The notes under the pieces were generated by a model. It was not told the origin of the DNA, made no database searches, and saw only the letters and a program-made list of their open reading frames with translations. The position numbers and the translations under genes were made by a program. A stretch of DNA of 64,000 nucleotides from Shimazuella kribbensis DSM 45090. Lineage in GTDB: Bacteria > Bacillota > Bacilli > Thermoactinomycetales > Thermoactinomycetaceae. The stretch spans positions 62,001 to 126,000 of the forward strand of contig NZ_ATZF01000003.1 in assembly GCF_000428065.1 (NCBI RefSeq), read 5' to 3'. Positions 27,540 through 37,124 of this stretch are shown piece by piece (within the stretch, counting starts at the first letter, position 1; each line of letters opens with the position of its first letter).

Positions 27540-29807
27540 TCAAACAATTGGTGTGTGTACTCTTGGACCATTGGCTCTTCTTTCCCTCTCATATACCATC
27601 GCTCTCTCATAAGAACGATCCAAATGGGTTTGAATTTTCTTCTCATCTGGCACGATTTGAAGTTCAGGAGTCTTCAAAACAAAAACAGAATCTTTTTTAG
27701 GAGCCAACTTCATATAACAATGGTGAGGCAAAATCCATTCATAGTCCTTTGGAGTTACTTGACCAGCGCGATCTTTCATCCCTCGTGCAATCAAATGAGC
27801 ATCTGTTGGGGAAACCTGAAAAGATACAATGTTCCCACTTTGCCGAAACAAACAATCGATCATTTGCGGAGAAAGGTAATCTTTTAAACCCGATGCTGTC
27901 ATGATCAGAGGGGTTCGGTTATGGCTCATATCACGCAAATATCCGTATGGATTTGGCATAACATCTTGGATAAAATAGGAACCCTCGTCTAAAACAAGTG
28001 GATGGATCGGTATAAACTGACCTCGCATCCGTTTCATCTCTCTTGGATACGAAAAGATCTCAAAAAACATAAATACTTTGGAAACGACATATTTTTTTTG
28101 ATCATACGTCAACCCAGATAAATCCAAAAGTTGAATATGTCCTTCTTTAATTGCTTGAAGCCAGCGAAAACCATCTGTACGTTGGTTCAAAATTCTTCCC
28201 ATTTCACCGGAATTCCAAAGTCGTAGCCTTGTCAACGAAGGACTTCGAATTAACTCTTGCGGCCAGTTGACAGCTCCTGTCTCTGGGTGAATATATTTTC
28301 GTAATTGTTCTCGTAAGGAGCGATTGCGGTCATTATCCTCTGGTATTTGATCATAGACTGCTCTTGCATACTCCGGATCTTCAAAAACACGCTGCATATT
28401 CCAAATAGAGCCTTGATCAATCAAGTCCAATGCTGTAGCAGTCATCATAAAGGTGTCAGGAACTTGAGGTCCCCAAAAATCGGAATCCAATCTTCGTAAT
28501 ATCTCACCTACATACCCATACTCTGCCTGTGGAAAATCGATATCAAATGGATTAAATGGCATTTTCCAGTCACGAATTCTTGCGGTTCTTACATGAGAAT
28601 GGAGTTTTTCCGGAAGTTTCGTCAACAACCGACTTGTCAACGTCCCGTCCATGTCCAATACTGTACATCCATAAAGATTCTCGTCTGTTCGTTGTTCCAA
28701 GAATTGTAGAAGCCAATGGAGAATAAAAGTAGTCTTCCCCATACCCTCTCTTCCAAAGACAACCATATTTTCTGTAAGGTTTTCGATTGGAAGATGAATG
28801 GGGTACTCGATTGGTCCACGTGAGTTACTTCCTAAATAAACAGTATCTGTTTGTTTCGCACAGTTTTGGATTTCCATTGGCGCTAATGGCAATTGCATAT
28901 TACGATTATGGATAAATGCTGTTCGAGACAAAGAAGGAACTCTTGCCAAACCGGACAACTCTTGATCTCCCAGCACTACGACATTTTTCTTCAATCGAAA
29001 AGGAAAAATGCGATTAGAAAATTCAAATCGAAACAAAGGTTTGATGGTTTGCCACCATTCCCGGACAAGAAAGCGGTTAAAATGCGGATGTTCCATCCAG
29101 CTAAATGCCTTACTACATTGTGTAGCTAACTGATCGGCTTGTTCTTTGGTTCGATCAAATGCTACGATGCGAATAACAACTTCGGCTTTGGTATGGGTTT
29201 TCTTTGTTTGCAACGCTTGCAAATAAAGCTGGTTCTCTCCGGTGGGAGCACTTTTATCTCTTTTCACATCACGAATAGCCCTTGAAAAAGATCCTTTTAC
29301 TTGATGTTCGTAAACGGGCCGAATAAGAAATTGACAGATTATGGATTGATCTTTTTCTAGTTGACTGATCAATTCTAATAAATTAGCATGCGTTTCTAGA
29401 TCATCTGGATATGCAACATGGAGCGGCAATGCAAAATCATATTCAAGTAAAAGCCGGGCACCAGAATGAGGGCGTGAAAAATCGATAGTGGGTGGTTTTT
29501 CAACTGGATTTACTTGTATATCTGGATAAGCAGATTGAAGGGAATCTACCATTCTTTCCCCATAAATTTGATTGGAAGCCCAACACCCATATTGTGTATT
29601 TCCTGCATGAGCATGAATTTCCCAAGCAACCCATGGCTCCTGCACCGAAAAAGGCATCCGCTCATACCATCGCCGCTTTAAAAATCGAAGCATTTGATTC
29701 CAAACTTGCGCCATTGGTTTGTATTTTGGTTTATCGCCAGCTTGAATTGCTAATTTATAATATACTCCCTTTGGAATCGCAAAAGGCATAAGGTGATATC
29801 TTTTCAT
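27540..29807 (-). CDS. VirB4/TraG-like (HerA-FtsK superfamily) ATPase, paralogue 1
   Basis: 755 aa without membrane helices. An N-terminal half unique to this pair is followed by a RecA-like motor: Walker A FGREGMGKTT at about residue 351 and Walker B HPLVLDEGSYF at about 620. The C-terminus resembles TraM-recognition regions of coupling proteins. Such ATPases power DNA or protein transfer. No other conjugation genes (relaxase, VirB6, lytic enzyme) are nearby. The start has no obvious Shine-Dalgarno site. Paralogous to the gene at 30307. Confidence 0.7.
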   Translation of the reverse strand: MKRYHLMPFAIPKGVYYKLAIQAGDKPKYKPMAQVWNQMLRFLKRRWYERMPFSVQEPWVAWEIHAHAGNTQYGCWASNQIYGERMVDSLQSAYPDIQVNPVEKPPTIDFSRPHSGARLLLEYDFALPLHVAYPDDLETHANLLELISQLEKDQSIICQFLIRPVYEHQVKGSFSRAIRDVKRDKSAPTGENQLYLQALQTKKTHTKAEVVIRIVAFDRTKEQADQLATQCSKAFSWMEHPHFNRFLVREWWQTIKPLFRFEFSNRIFPFRLKKNVVVLGDQELSGLARVPSLSRTAFIHNRNMQLPLAPMEIQNCAKQTDTVYLGSNSRGPIEYPIHLPIENLTENMVVFGREGMGKTTFILHWLLQFLEQRTDENLYGCTVLDMDGTLTSRLLTKLPEKLHSHVRTARIRDWKMPFNPFDIDFPQAEYGYVGEILRRLDSDFWGPQVPDTFMMTATALDLIDQGSIWNMQRVFEDPEYARAVYDQIPEDNDRNRSLREQLRKYIHPETGAVNWPQELIRSPSLTRLRLWNSGEMGRILNQRTDGFRWLQAIKEGHIQLLDLSGLTYDQKKYVVSKVFMFFEIFSYPREMKRMRGQFIPIHPLVLDEGSYFIQDVMPNPYGYLRDMSHNRTPLIMTASGLKDYLSPQMIDCLFRQSGNIVSFQVSPTDAHLIARGMKDRAGQVTPKDYEWILPHHCYMKLAPKKDSVFVLKTPELQIVPDEKKIQTHLDRSYERAMVYERERRANGPRVHTPIV

Positions 29808-29813
29808 GAGATT

Positions 29814-30300
29814 GCCGACAGAAAACTCGCCAATTCATTGGCGTAAAGGAATGTCGGCGTTGCTCGGTATCCCTTATTGGGATGCTTCGAGCGACCATTC
29901 CTTGCTCCTGTCTTTTTCACCACCTTTTTTCAGAAGGATTACAAACATATGTGTCGAATGAATACACCAGGAGAAAACCGTTCGCCTATTGGCTTAGGCA
30001 CTCCTTGTGTTCTTTGACAACTGTATCTATAAAGTTGTAGTAGGTAATGCTCTACTTACGTAAAAGATTCAAGCTATCGGAAAGGTTCTGTTACCTTGGG
30101 AATTTTTAGTACCTAAACACAGTGTCTTTATCAGCATGTCTGATAGAGAACGGGCAGCTGTCAATCTGCCTTGATAACATCAATTCAAGGTCGGAGTCGA
30201 AAGACGTTCGCATGACCGGATTGTTACAAGCCGCCCTCCTCTTAGGAATAGGCCGTTGACACTGGTACCTCCAAATAAAATGAGAATCTACTCTTATTTC
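29814..30300 (+). ncRNA. Hairpin-rich non-coding region, candidate structured RNA or IS605-like relic
   Basis: About 490 bp without a credible gene but dense in complementary arms: GCCGACA/TGTCGGC (29814/29852) enclosing CGCCAATTCATTGGCG; GGAATG...GCTCG...CGAGC...CATTCC (29848-29903); CAACT/AGTTG; GTAG/CTAC; TCTTTATCAG/CTGATAGAGA (30124-30148); GGCAG/CTGCC; CCTTGA/TCAAGG; and GTC-GAAA-GAC (30197-30206). The first hairpin resembles the IS605-type end found at 17487-17518. Strand is a guess from pairing. It could be a guide-RNA-like relic without its nuclease, a leader of the flanking ATPase gene, or an uncharacterised RNA. Confidence 0.35.
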
Positions 30301-30306
30301 CTTCGA

Positions 30307-32679
30307 TTAAAAAGGTTTCAAATAATTCGTCCCTAATGAGTCTCCATAGAGAATTCGAAGGTATTCATCGATTTCATCAGATCCCGCCTCTATCTGTTCC
30401 ATCCTCTCTTCCTTTTCACTACTTGATTTCCATGGTGCCATTTCCCAATTTTGTTCTCGCTTACTTATCTCTCCTAAATAAGCCATTTCCAACTCATCGA
30501 TTTCTGCTTGATTCAAAAGGGCATCACTTGGCAAGTATCCACGGTTTGTAAATGCATAAGTTCGTTGTCCCACATTATTTATTGCCATTTGTAGATAACC
30601 ATAAAACGGATCAAGCATTTGGAAATCTTGGGACTCCAATCCAACTGTATGCATATGTTCATGAATAAAATCAGCATCTGTTGCATTCGCAAGTCGATAA
30701 CTTAGAATAGTTTCTACATTTCGAAATATAGATTCTGCAACGGACTGATTTATATAATTCGTAATCCCAGGCAAACCCATCCATAGTGGCATCCTATATT
30801 TTTTTGCCTCATGAAGAAAATATTCTAAATCCCCAAATGCTTCATTTAAATAAATACTAGCGTCATCTAATACAAGTGGATGAAGTGGTAAATAATCCCC
30901 TTTCGCCCGTTTTTCTTCTCTTGTAAGCATGGCAGCCTGAAATAAGGTAACTACAGATGCACCCATTCTTGGTCGATCGCCAGCATTTAACCCAGAAAGA
31001 TCAAAGATTTGAAAATGACCTTCATTTAGCGCTTCATTCCAACGAATACCGTTGGAATAATGATTCAAAGTTGTACTCATTCCTGACATATTGAGTTCGC
31101 GTAACCGAGTTATCATCGAACTCATATAAAATTCTTCTTTCCAGTTACTTTGCTGTTGGTCTTGTAAATAACGCTTAAAAAATTTTGCAATGGATGCTTC
31201 AATAGGGTGAGCTGGATTGAGTTGACGAATTACTCGCATACAGAACTCATTATCTTCAATTAATAATTGTAAATTAAAAAGCGTCGCTCTTCCTAGTTTG
31301 AGCAAAGCCATCGCACCATATAAGAGATGATCAGACACAAAAGGAGTCCAATAACCTTTCCCAAGTCTATGGAAAATTTCCAAAACAATTCGTGCTTTTT
31401 GATGGTCAGAGGTAGCAAAATCGATATCAAAATAATTAAATGGATATTGTCCCCTCTTGAAACGAATGATCTTTACCAGATGATGTTGCGAGCGAGGGAT
31501 ACGCTCCAACAACTGATTTGCTAATTTTCCCTGAATATCCAATACAGTAAATCCTAATCGATTTTCATCTGTTCTTTGTTTCATATAATCTACAAGCACA
31601 TTAACCAAAGTAGTTGTTTTTCCCGTTTTTGATGATCCAAATACGGCAAAATGACTTTCTAAGTTACGAATCGATAATTGGTTGGTTCGAACATTTAAGT
31701 TTTTCTCCATTGTCCCAATCCGAATACCCTTATCATCTCTTTGTTGGTTACGTATATCCAAAGGTTCTGCTACCCTTTTCCCTCCTAACCAAGGGATTTT
31801 AGATGAAGGAGTATAGCTGGGAGGATGAATCATTTTTGCCAGCTCATCTGACCCCATGATCAAAGCATTTTCTTGCTTGCGAAAAGGGAAAAGCTTATGG
31901 GTAAACTCATAACGGAATAACGGACGAATCATTCTCCACCATTCGCGCCATTGCAAATTATTCCGTTCTGCATTGTCAGAGACTGCTAATATTTGCGCAC
32001 AAGGTTCTAAAATTTGTTTACTTTCTTCTATTGTATCGGCAAAAGCAAGCAACCGAATTACTACTTCTGCTTTGGTTTGTTGTTGCTTCTGGAAAATAGC
32101 TCCATGCAATCGATTTTTTTCTTCTGAATCTATTCCATTGCTCCGTTCTAGCGAATGAAGAGCATTTGTAAACTTACGGGTAATTTGATAATCATATACT
32201 GGTCGGATCAAAAATTGACAAATTATTCGTTGGTTATCTTTTAATTTGCTAAGGTATTCATGCAATGCTTGTTCAATCGATGCTGTATCCCATCCTGTTG
32301 GGAGACAAAAGTTTTTTTCAAACTGCATTTTATACCCATAGTGTGCTTGTTGAAAATTTAACGCTTCAGGAGGCTCTGCGATAGATACTTCTAAAGCTGG
32401 ATCAATAATAGCAAGACGCTGAGCAATTTCGTATCCATGTACCTTGTCTGGAGCCCAGTAATAATAATATAATTCTTTTCCTGTAGCATGCAGTTCCCAA
32501 GAAAGCCAAGGTTCCTTAAAACGAAAGGGAAAACGTCGATACCATTTCTTCAGAGAAAGATACTCTAAAACTCCTTCCCAAGCTACTTTTTGTTGGGAGG
32601 GAGAGGCATTTGGGGTTCTTTTGAGTTGATAATAGCTCCCTTTTGGTCTCCATTGCGGAAACAAATAGTACCTATTCAC
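30307..32679 (-). CDS. VirB4/TraG-like (HerA-FtsK superfamily) ATPase, paralogue 2
   Basis: 790 aa, colinear with paralogue 1 through its whole length (shared RPVYxxQ, TKAEVVIR, EWWxxIxPLFRFEF-type segments). Walker A FGSSKTGKTTT near residue 355 and Walker B HPLVLDDASIYL. The GTG at 32679 has AAAGGAG seven bases upstream. Walker B has Asp-Asp where paralogue 1 has Asp-Glu, so one of the two may be less active or regulatory. The pair may form a hetero-oligomer. Upstream lies floT on the same strand, 216 bp away. Confidence 0.7.
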   Translation of the reverse strand: MNRYYLFPQWRPKGSYYQLKRTPNASPSQQKVAWEGVLEYLSLKKWYRRFPFRFKEPWLSWELHATGKELYYYYWAPDKVHGYEIAQRLAIIDPALEVSIAEPPEALNFQQAHYGYKMQFEKNFCLPTGWDTASIEQALHEYLSKLKDNQRIICQFLIRPVYDYQITRKFTNALHSLERSNGIDSEEKNRLHGAIFQKQQQTKAEVVIRLLAFADTIEESKQILEPCAQILAVSDNAERNNLQWREWWRMIRPLFRYEFTHKLFPFRKQENALIMGSDELAKMIHPPSYTPSSKIPWLGGKRVAEPLDIRNQQRDDKGIRIGTMEKNLNVRTNQLSIRNLESHFAVFGSSKTGKTTTLVNVLVDYMKQRTDENRLGFTVLDIQGKLANQLLERIPRSQHHLVKIIRFKRGQYPFNYFDIDFATSDHQKARIVLEIFHRLGKGYWTPFVSDHLLYGAMALLKLGRATLFNLQLLIEDNEFCMRVIRQLNPAHPIEASIAKFFKRYLQDQQQSNWKEEFYMSSMITRLRELNMSGMSTTLNHYSNGIRWNEALNEGHFQIFDLSGLNAGDRPRMGASVVTLFQAAMLTREEKRAKGDYLPLHPLVLDDASIYLNEAFGDLEYFLHEAKKYRMPLWMGLPGITNYINQSVAESIFRNVETILSYRLANATDADFIHEHMHTVGLESQDFQMLDPFYGYLQMAINNVGQRTYAFTNRGYLPSDALLNQAEIDELEMAYLGEISKREQNWEMAPWKSSSEKEERMEQIEAGSDEIDEYLRILYGDSLGTNYLKPF

Positions 32680-32895
32680 GTTGCTCTCCTTTCAAATCGT
32701 TTTTGTCTATAAAAAATGCATTCTTTTTCATTCGGAGTAGGATATATCTTAAAATTATCATTGTTTTGTTACTAGATCAATTACAACCTCTTAAAAAAAG
32801 GTATAAATTAGAAAATTAAGGTTTAAAAGTAAATTCCAATAAAGGTTAATAGACCAAAAAGAGTAGCTATCAAGAGATAACCACCCTACAATCTA

Positions 32896-34431
32896 TTACT
32901 CTCTTTCGTCCTGTTTCTTATTTGGAGTGTCATTCCAATTCGTCAACATTTTTTCTAGATCCAATCCAGAAACTTGTTTTACCATCTCTGGAGTCTGAGC
33001 CATTAACTTTGTAACATAATTGCTAACTTTTGTTGCCCCTTCATTTCCACCAGAATCAATAACCGTCAATTTATCAATATTTTGCATCGGTTCTGCAATT
33101 TGCTTAGCCAATTCTGGGATCATTTTTACAATAAGATCCAACACAGCAGCTTGTCCATATTGTTGAAAAGCTTCAGCAAGCTTCTGTTTGGCTTCTGCCT
33201 CTGCTAGACCTTTGGCCCGTATAACTTCAGCCTCTGCTGTACCTTCCATTTGTTCGACTTCAGCTTTTGCAGTACCTTTGGCTTTTATGACTTCTGCCTC
33301 TGTGATCCCTTCCACTTTCTCAATTTCTGCTTTAGCAAAACCTTTGGCCTTTTCTGCCTCTGCTAGAGCATGGCCTTTGGCTTTGATTGCGGCTGCTTCT
33401 GCTTTTGCTTGTGCTTCTTGTTGGAAACCATTTGCAACTGCCTCTTGTTCCTTCGCATAACGATCCGCATCTGCTTTTTTACGAACTTCTGCATCATACT
33501 GCTTTTCTCTTCTCAAAATTTCTTTTTCTTCCAATTCGATCTGCTTTTGTTTACGAACGAGTTCAATTTTCATTTCTTCTTCGACAACTTGCTGTTGATT
33601 TTTATTGCCTTGTAATTCATAAGCTTGGTCAGCTTCTGCTTTTTTCTTATCTTGTTCAATCTTAAATGCTGCAACTTTTAATTCTTTGTCCTTTTTAGAT
33701 TCTTCTATGTTGGTTTCTGAGATCAACGCAGCTTTGGTACCTTCTTCTCTCGCTTTTGCTGTTTGAATTTCTGTATCTCGGACAGCATTTGCTTCTGCAA
33801 TATCTGCATCTCTTTTTACCATCGCAATACGAGGACGACCTAGAGCGTCTAGGTAACCATTCTTATCTTTTACATCTTTGATCGTGAAAGACACGATGCT
33901 CAGACCCATCTTTTTTAGATCACGTGCAGCTACTGTTTGTACTTGTTGCGCAAATTTCTCTCTATTTTTGTACACTTCTTCTACTGTCATGGTACCTAAA
34001 ATGGCACGTAAATGTCCTTCTAATACTTCGCGTGCTTCATCATTTAAAATCTCATTGGTTTTCCCCATAAATTGCTCAGCAGCAGTAGCTACATCTTCTA
34101 TCGAGCTACCGATTTTAATAATCGCCACTCCATTTACCATAATGGGTACTCCTTGTTCTGTATAAACTTCAGGAGTGTTTACCATCAATTTATGGGATAA
34201 CAAGCTTAATTTTTCTGCTCGCTGGAAGATAGGTACGACAAAAGCACCACCTCCACGAATAATTTTAATTTTTCTGCCAGATTCATCTGCTAGAACATTT
34301 TTCTTCCCTAAAATGTTACCGGTTACAATCATTGCCTCATCCGCACCAACGGTTTTATACCTTGTCCAAAATGCTAAGGAGAAAATGAAAATAACTCCTA
34401 CTACAATTCCAGCAGTTTGAATAATTAACAA
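32896..34431 (-). CDS. floT: Flotillin-like protein FloT
   Basis: 511 aa. N-terminal membrane hairpin, SPFH/band-7 domain (GVPIMVNGVAIIKIGSS), then a long coiled coil of Ala/Glu/Lys heptads (repeats of xAKAEVExxEG type around residues 340-410) and a C-terminal assembly segment. Scaffolds functional membrane microdomains. Start is TTG at 34431 after AAGGAT. Paired with the NfeD-like gene just upstream, as yuaF-yuaG in B. subtilis. Confidence 0.93.
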   Translation of the reverse strand: MLIIQTAGIVVGVIFIFSLAFWTRYKTVGADEAMIVTGNILGKKNVLADESGRKIKIIRGGGAFVVPIFQRAEKLSLLSHKLMVNTPEVYTEQGVPIMVNGVAIIKIGSSIEDVATAAEQFMGKTNEILNDEAREVLEGHLRAILGTMTVEEVYKNREKFAQQVQTVAARDLKKMGLSIVSFTIKDVKDKNGYLDALGRPRIAMVKRDADIAEANAVRDTEIQTAKAREEGTKAALISETNIEESKKDKELKVAAFKIEQDKKKAEADQAYELQGNKNQQQVVEEEMKIELVRKQKQIELEEKEILRREKQYDAEVRKKADADRYAKEQEAVANGFQQEAQAKAEAAAIKAKGHALAEAEKAKGFAKAEIEKVEGITEAEVIKAKGTAKAEVEQMEGTAEAEVIRAKGLAEAEAKQKLAEAFQQYGQAAVLDLIVKMIPELAKQIAEPMQNIDKLTVIDSGGNEGATKVSNYVTKLMAQTPEMVKQVSGLDLEKMLTNWNDTPNKKQDERE

Positions 34432-34437
34432 ATGAAA

Positions 34438-34941
34438 TCATCCTTCCAGTTGCTGTACATAAATGACATGATCTCTGACTTCTTTCACCAATACCTTTGT
34501 ACCCTCGGGAATCGACTTACCAGCTATACTTGCAGCGATATGATTGGTATTTCCTCCTGCTATCGTAATCACCACTTCACCAAACCCATCGCTTGGAATC
34601 GTGATCCATACTTCCCCTTGTTTTCCTACTAAATCATCCAAACGAAAACCAGTTGAACTCTCTGTACGTTCAGAAGGCCGTATTACAATAAAATAAAAAA
34701 ATACAACGCCTATAAGGGCAACCATAGCAGCACTCAGAAGGGTTTCAAAGTAAGTAAATGAGGTCCAGTTTGTAAAGATAAAACCAGCTCCACCAAAAAG
34801 GCTCAACCCAACAAACAAGGAAATAGGCTGTAGAAAAGATAATGGTGCAGCAAATAAATCTCCCAAAAGATCCCCCAATAAGAAACTGAATATACAAAAA
34901 ACGATACCAATTAAAAAACATATTTCAAATAATATACTGAT
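34438..34941 (-). CDS. yuaF: NfeD-like membrane protein YuaF, probable non-canonical ATC start
   Basis: Membrane protein with a C-terminal OB-fold (GKQGEVWITIPSDGFGEVVI; KSIPEGTKVLVKEV). A conventional start (TTG at 34878) would delete the conserved first helix. The frame continues upstream as ISILFEICFLIG to an ATC at 34941, which has AAGGAG six bases upstream, with no ATG/GTG/TTG in between that keeps the helix. That gives 167 aa, close to the family length of about 174. Either an ATC start or a sequence error is implied. It acts with the flotillin encoded next. Confidence 0.75.
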   Translation of the reverse strand: MSILFEICFLIGIVFCIFSFLLGDLLGDLFAAPLSFLQPISLFVGLSLFGGAGFIFTNWTSFTYFETLLSAAMVALIGVVFFYFIVIRPSERTESSTGFRLDDLVGKQGEVWITIPSDGFGEVVITIAGGNTNHIAASIAGKSIPEGTKVLVKEVRDHVIYVQQLEG

Positions 34942-35282
34942 GGAATTCTCCTTTCTCCCTTATCTACATTATATAGAAAATAAAAATATTTTTCTTCGTT
35001 CTAAGCTGCAAATGTTATGAATTTGTAAAGTTGCAAATGATCCAATACCTTCTAAATTTGCATGATAATATAAAAACATTTATCATTATTTCAAAGAATG
35101 TCCTTCGCCTGACGAAATATAAAGTTCCAGCCTCTTGAAAAAACCTCACCAACTACCCAAACTACTCCTCATTTTTTTCGCCACTTTTGGACAATATAAC
35201 AGCAAAGTAAGAAGCGAAATTTTTAGGATAATGATGGAATGGATCGCAATTTTTATATCCAAAAAGGACTGATTAAAAACGA
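34942..35282. other. Intergenic region between divergent yuaF-floT and opuC operons
   Basis: AT-rich, 341 bp. A TATAAT-like box lies on the minus strand near 34971-34976, ahead of yuaF. The opuCA start has only AAGGA about 14 bases upstream. I see no gene, and no clear sigma-W site of the kind that controls yuaFG in B. subtilis. Confidence 0.4.
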
Positions 35283-36413
35283 ATGATCAAATTTGAAAAT
35301 GTTTATAAACAATACGACAACGGTCATACCGTATTGAAAAATTTAAATCTACATTGCAAAGAAGGAGAAATAACTGTATTTATCGGCCCCAGTGGATGTG
35401 GGAAAACGACAACGATGAAACTGATCAATCGATTAATCGAACCAACAAAAGGCAAAGTACTCGTCAATGATGTGGATATTTCTACCATCAGCCCAGTGAA
35501 ACTACGGAGGAGTATTGGTTATGTGATCCAACATGTTGGTTTATTTCCACATATGACAATCGCAGATAATGTTGCAGTCGTACCTAGGCTTTTGGAATGG
35601 GAGGAAGACCGTATTCAAAAACAAGTAAAAAATCTGCTGGACATGGTAAATCTGAAAGCAGATACCTATGCTGATCGCTATCCTTCTGAGCTGAGCGGCG
35701 GACAACAACAACGAATTGGAGTCATTCGTGCGTTTGCAGCAGAACAATCGATTATTTTGATGGATGAACCTTTTAGTGCCCTTGATCCAATCAGTCGAGA
35801 ACAACTCCAAGATGAATTGATTCGCTTGCAGAAAGATATTAAAAAGACCATCATCTTTGTTACCCATGATATGGATGAGGCAATACGCATCGCTGATAAG
35901 ATTGTCTTGATGCGGAGCGGGAAAATTTTACAAGAAGGAACACCAGAAGAAATATTGCGTCGTCCTGCTAATGATTTTGTCAAAAACTTTATTGGGAAAA
36001 AGCGGCTCGCTCAGTTTGAAGCCATTCCAGAGTCAGAAGAAGTGATGACTCGTAAACCAGTAACCATCTTACCTTCTAGAGGTTTAGCTGAATCGATTAA
36101 AATCATGGAACGCAAACAAGTAGATTCCCTTATGGTAGTAGATACAAAGGATCGACTACAAGGTTATATCACCATCTACGATGTATTACAGCAATTTAAA
36201 GATGAAACAAAACGGGTTGGAGACATCATGCATACGTTTGAGCATGTCATTGCGCCTGATACTTTGCTCAATCAAACAATAGAATTGATGGATGAACACA
36301 AGCTTCCTTACGTTCCAGTTGTTAAAGATGATCAAACTTTAGTAGGTCTAGTGACAAGAGGAACCATTGTGGGGCATCTATCGGATATTTATTCTGGAAA
36401 TGAAGGGTTGTAA
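35283..36413 (+). CDS. opuCA: Osmoprotectant ABC transporter ATPase with CBS domains (OpuCA type)
   Basis: 376 aa. ABC domain (Walker A GPSGCGKTT, signature LSGGQQQRI, Walker B LMDEPFSALDP) followed by two CBS domains (VMTRKPVTILPSRG; HVIAPDTLLNQTIELMDE) that sense ionic strength or nucleotides in this family. Powers uptake of glycine betaine, carnitine or choline. First of four genes in the order CA-CB-CC-CD. Confidence 0.92.
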   Translation: MIKFENVYKQYDNGHTVLKNLNLHCKEGEITVFIGPSGCGKTTTMKLINRLIEPTKGKVLVNDVDISTISPVKLRRSIGYVIQHVGLFPHMTIADNVAVVPRLLEWEEDRIQKQVKNLLDMVNLKADTYADRYPSELSGGQQQRIGVIRAFAAEQSIILMDEPFSALDPISREQLQDELIRLQKDIKKTIIFVTHDMDEAIRIADKIVLMRSGKILQEGTPEEILRRPANDFVKNFIGKKRLAQFEAIPESEEVMTRKPVTILPSRGLAESIKIMERKQVDSLMVVDTKDRLQGYITIYDVLQQFKDETKRVGDIMHTFEHVIAPDTLLNQTIELMDEHKLPYVPVVKDDQTLVGLVTRGTIVGHLSDIYSGNEGL

Positions 36414-37073
36414 ATGGATTATATCAATATATTTGCTACTCGTTGGAAAGATTTAGGAAGCGCTATGTTGGAACATATCATCATATCTGGAGCTGCATTA
36501 TTACTGGGAATTATCATTGCTGTACCATTAGGAATCTATTTAGTGAAAACCAGGTACACTTGGCTTCGATCGGTAGCATTTACGATTACAAACATTTTTC
36601 AAACGATCCCAAGTTTGGCCTTACTTGCGATCCTTATTCCTTTGATTGGAATTGGGAAATTCCCTGCGATCGTTGCACTTTTCCTCTATTCCCTGCTGCC
36701 TATTTTGCGAAATACGTATTCTGGATTTAAATCCATCGATCCCAGTGTAATTGAGGCGGCACGTGGCATGGGATATGACGGTAGACAACGTCTGTTTCGA
36801 ATTGAATTACCCTTAGCAATACCTTATCTGATGTCAGGAATTCGATTGACCACCATTTATGTGATTAGTTGGGCTACACTGGCTACCTTGATCGGAGCTG
36901 GAGGATTGGGAGAATTGATTTATGGAGGGTTGAGCGTGTATGACAAACCGCTCATTTTTGCTTCTTCGATTACAACGATGCTCCTTGCTATCGTAATCGA
37001 TCTCCTATTAGCTTCACTGGAACGTCTATTAACAAGACAAACAACAAGCAGGGAGCAGTCTGCGTCTAGTTAA
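36414..37073 (+). CDS. opuCB: Osmoprotectant ABC transporter permease (OpuCB type)
   Basis: 219 aa, six helices, BPD_transp_1 with the EAA loop EAARGMGYDGRQRLFRIELP. It begins directly after the opuCA stop, so translation is coupled. Partner of the OpuCD-type permease. Confidence 0.92.
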   Translation: MDYINIFATRWKDLGSAMLEHIIISGAALLLGIIIAVPLGIYLVKTRYTWLRSVAFTITNIFQTIPSLALLAILIPLIGIGKFPAIVALFLYSLLPILRNTYSGFKSIDPSVIEAARGMGYDGRQRLFRIELPLAIPYLMSGIRLTTIYVISWATLATLIGAGGLGELIYGGLSVYDKPLIFASSITTMLLAIVIDLLLASLERLLTRQTTSREQSASS

Positions 37074-37124
37074 CATTCAATAAGAAGGAGGTAGACCAAC
37101 AGGTATTTCGTCTGTTGTACGCAT

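Noticed and set aside
29820-30300. Group I/II intron or T-box between the ATPase genes
   Set aside because: No domain V-type sequence, no group I core pairings and no T-box motif could be found, so only a generic structured region is reported.
33180-33470. Tandem-repeat array or CRISPR in floT
   Set aside because: The repeated pattern is in-frame coiled-coil coding sequence without spacers.
33188-33665. Overlapping plus-strand frames inside floT
   Set aside because: They are shadows of the Ala/Glu/Lys coiled-coil repeats of flotillin and have low-complexity translations.
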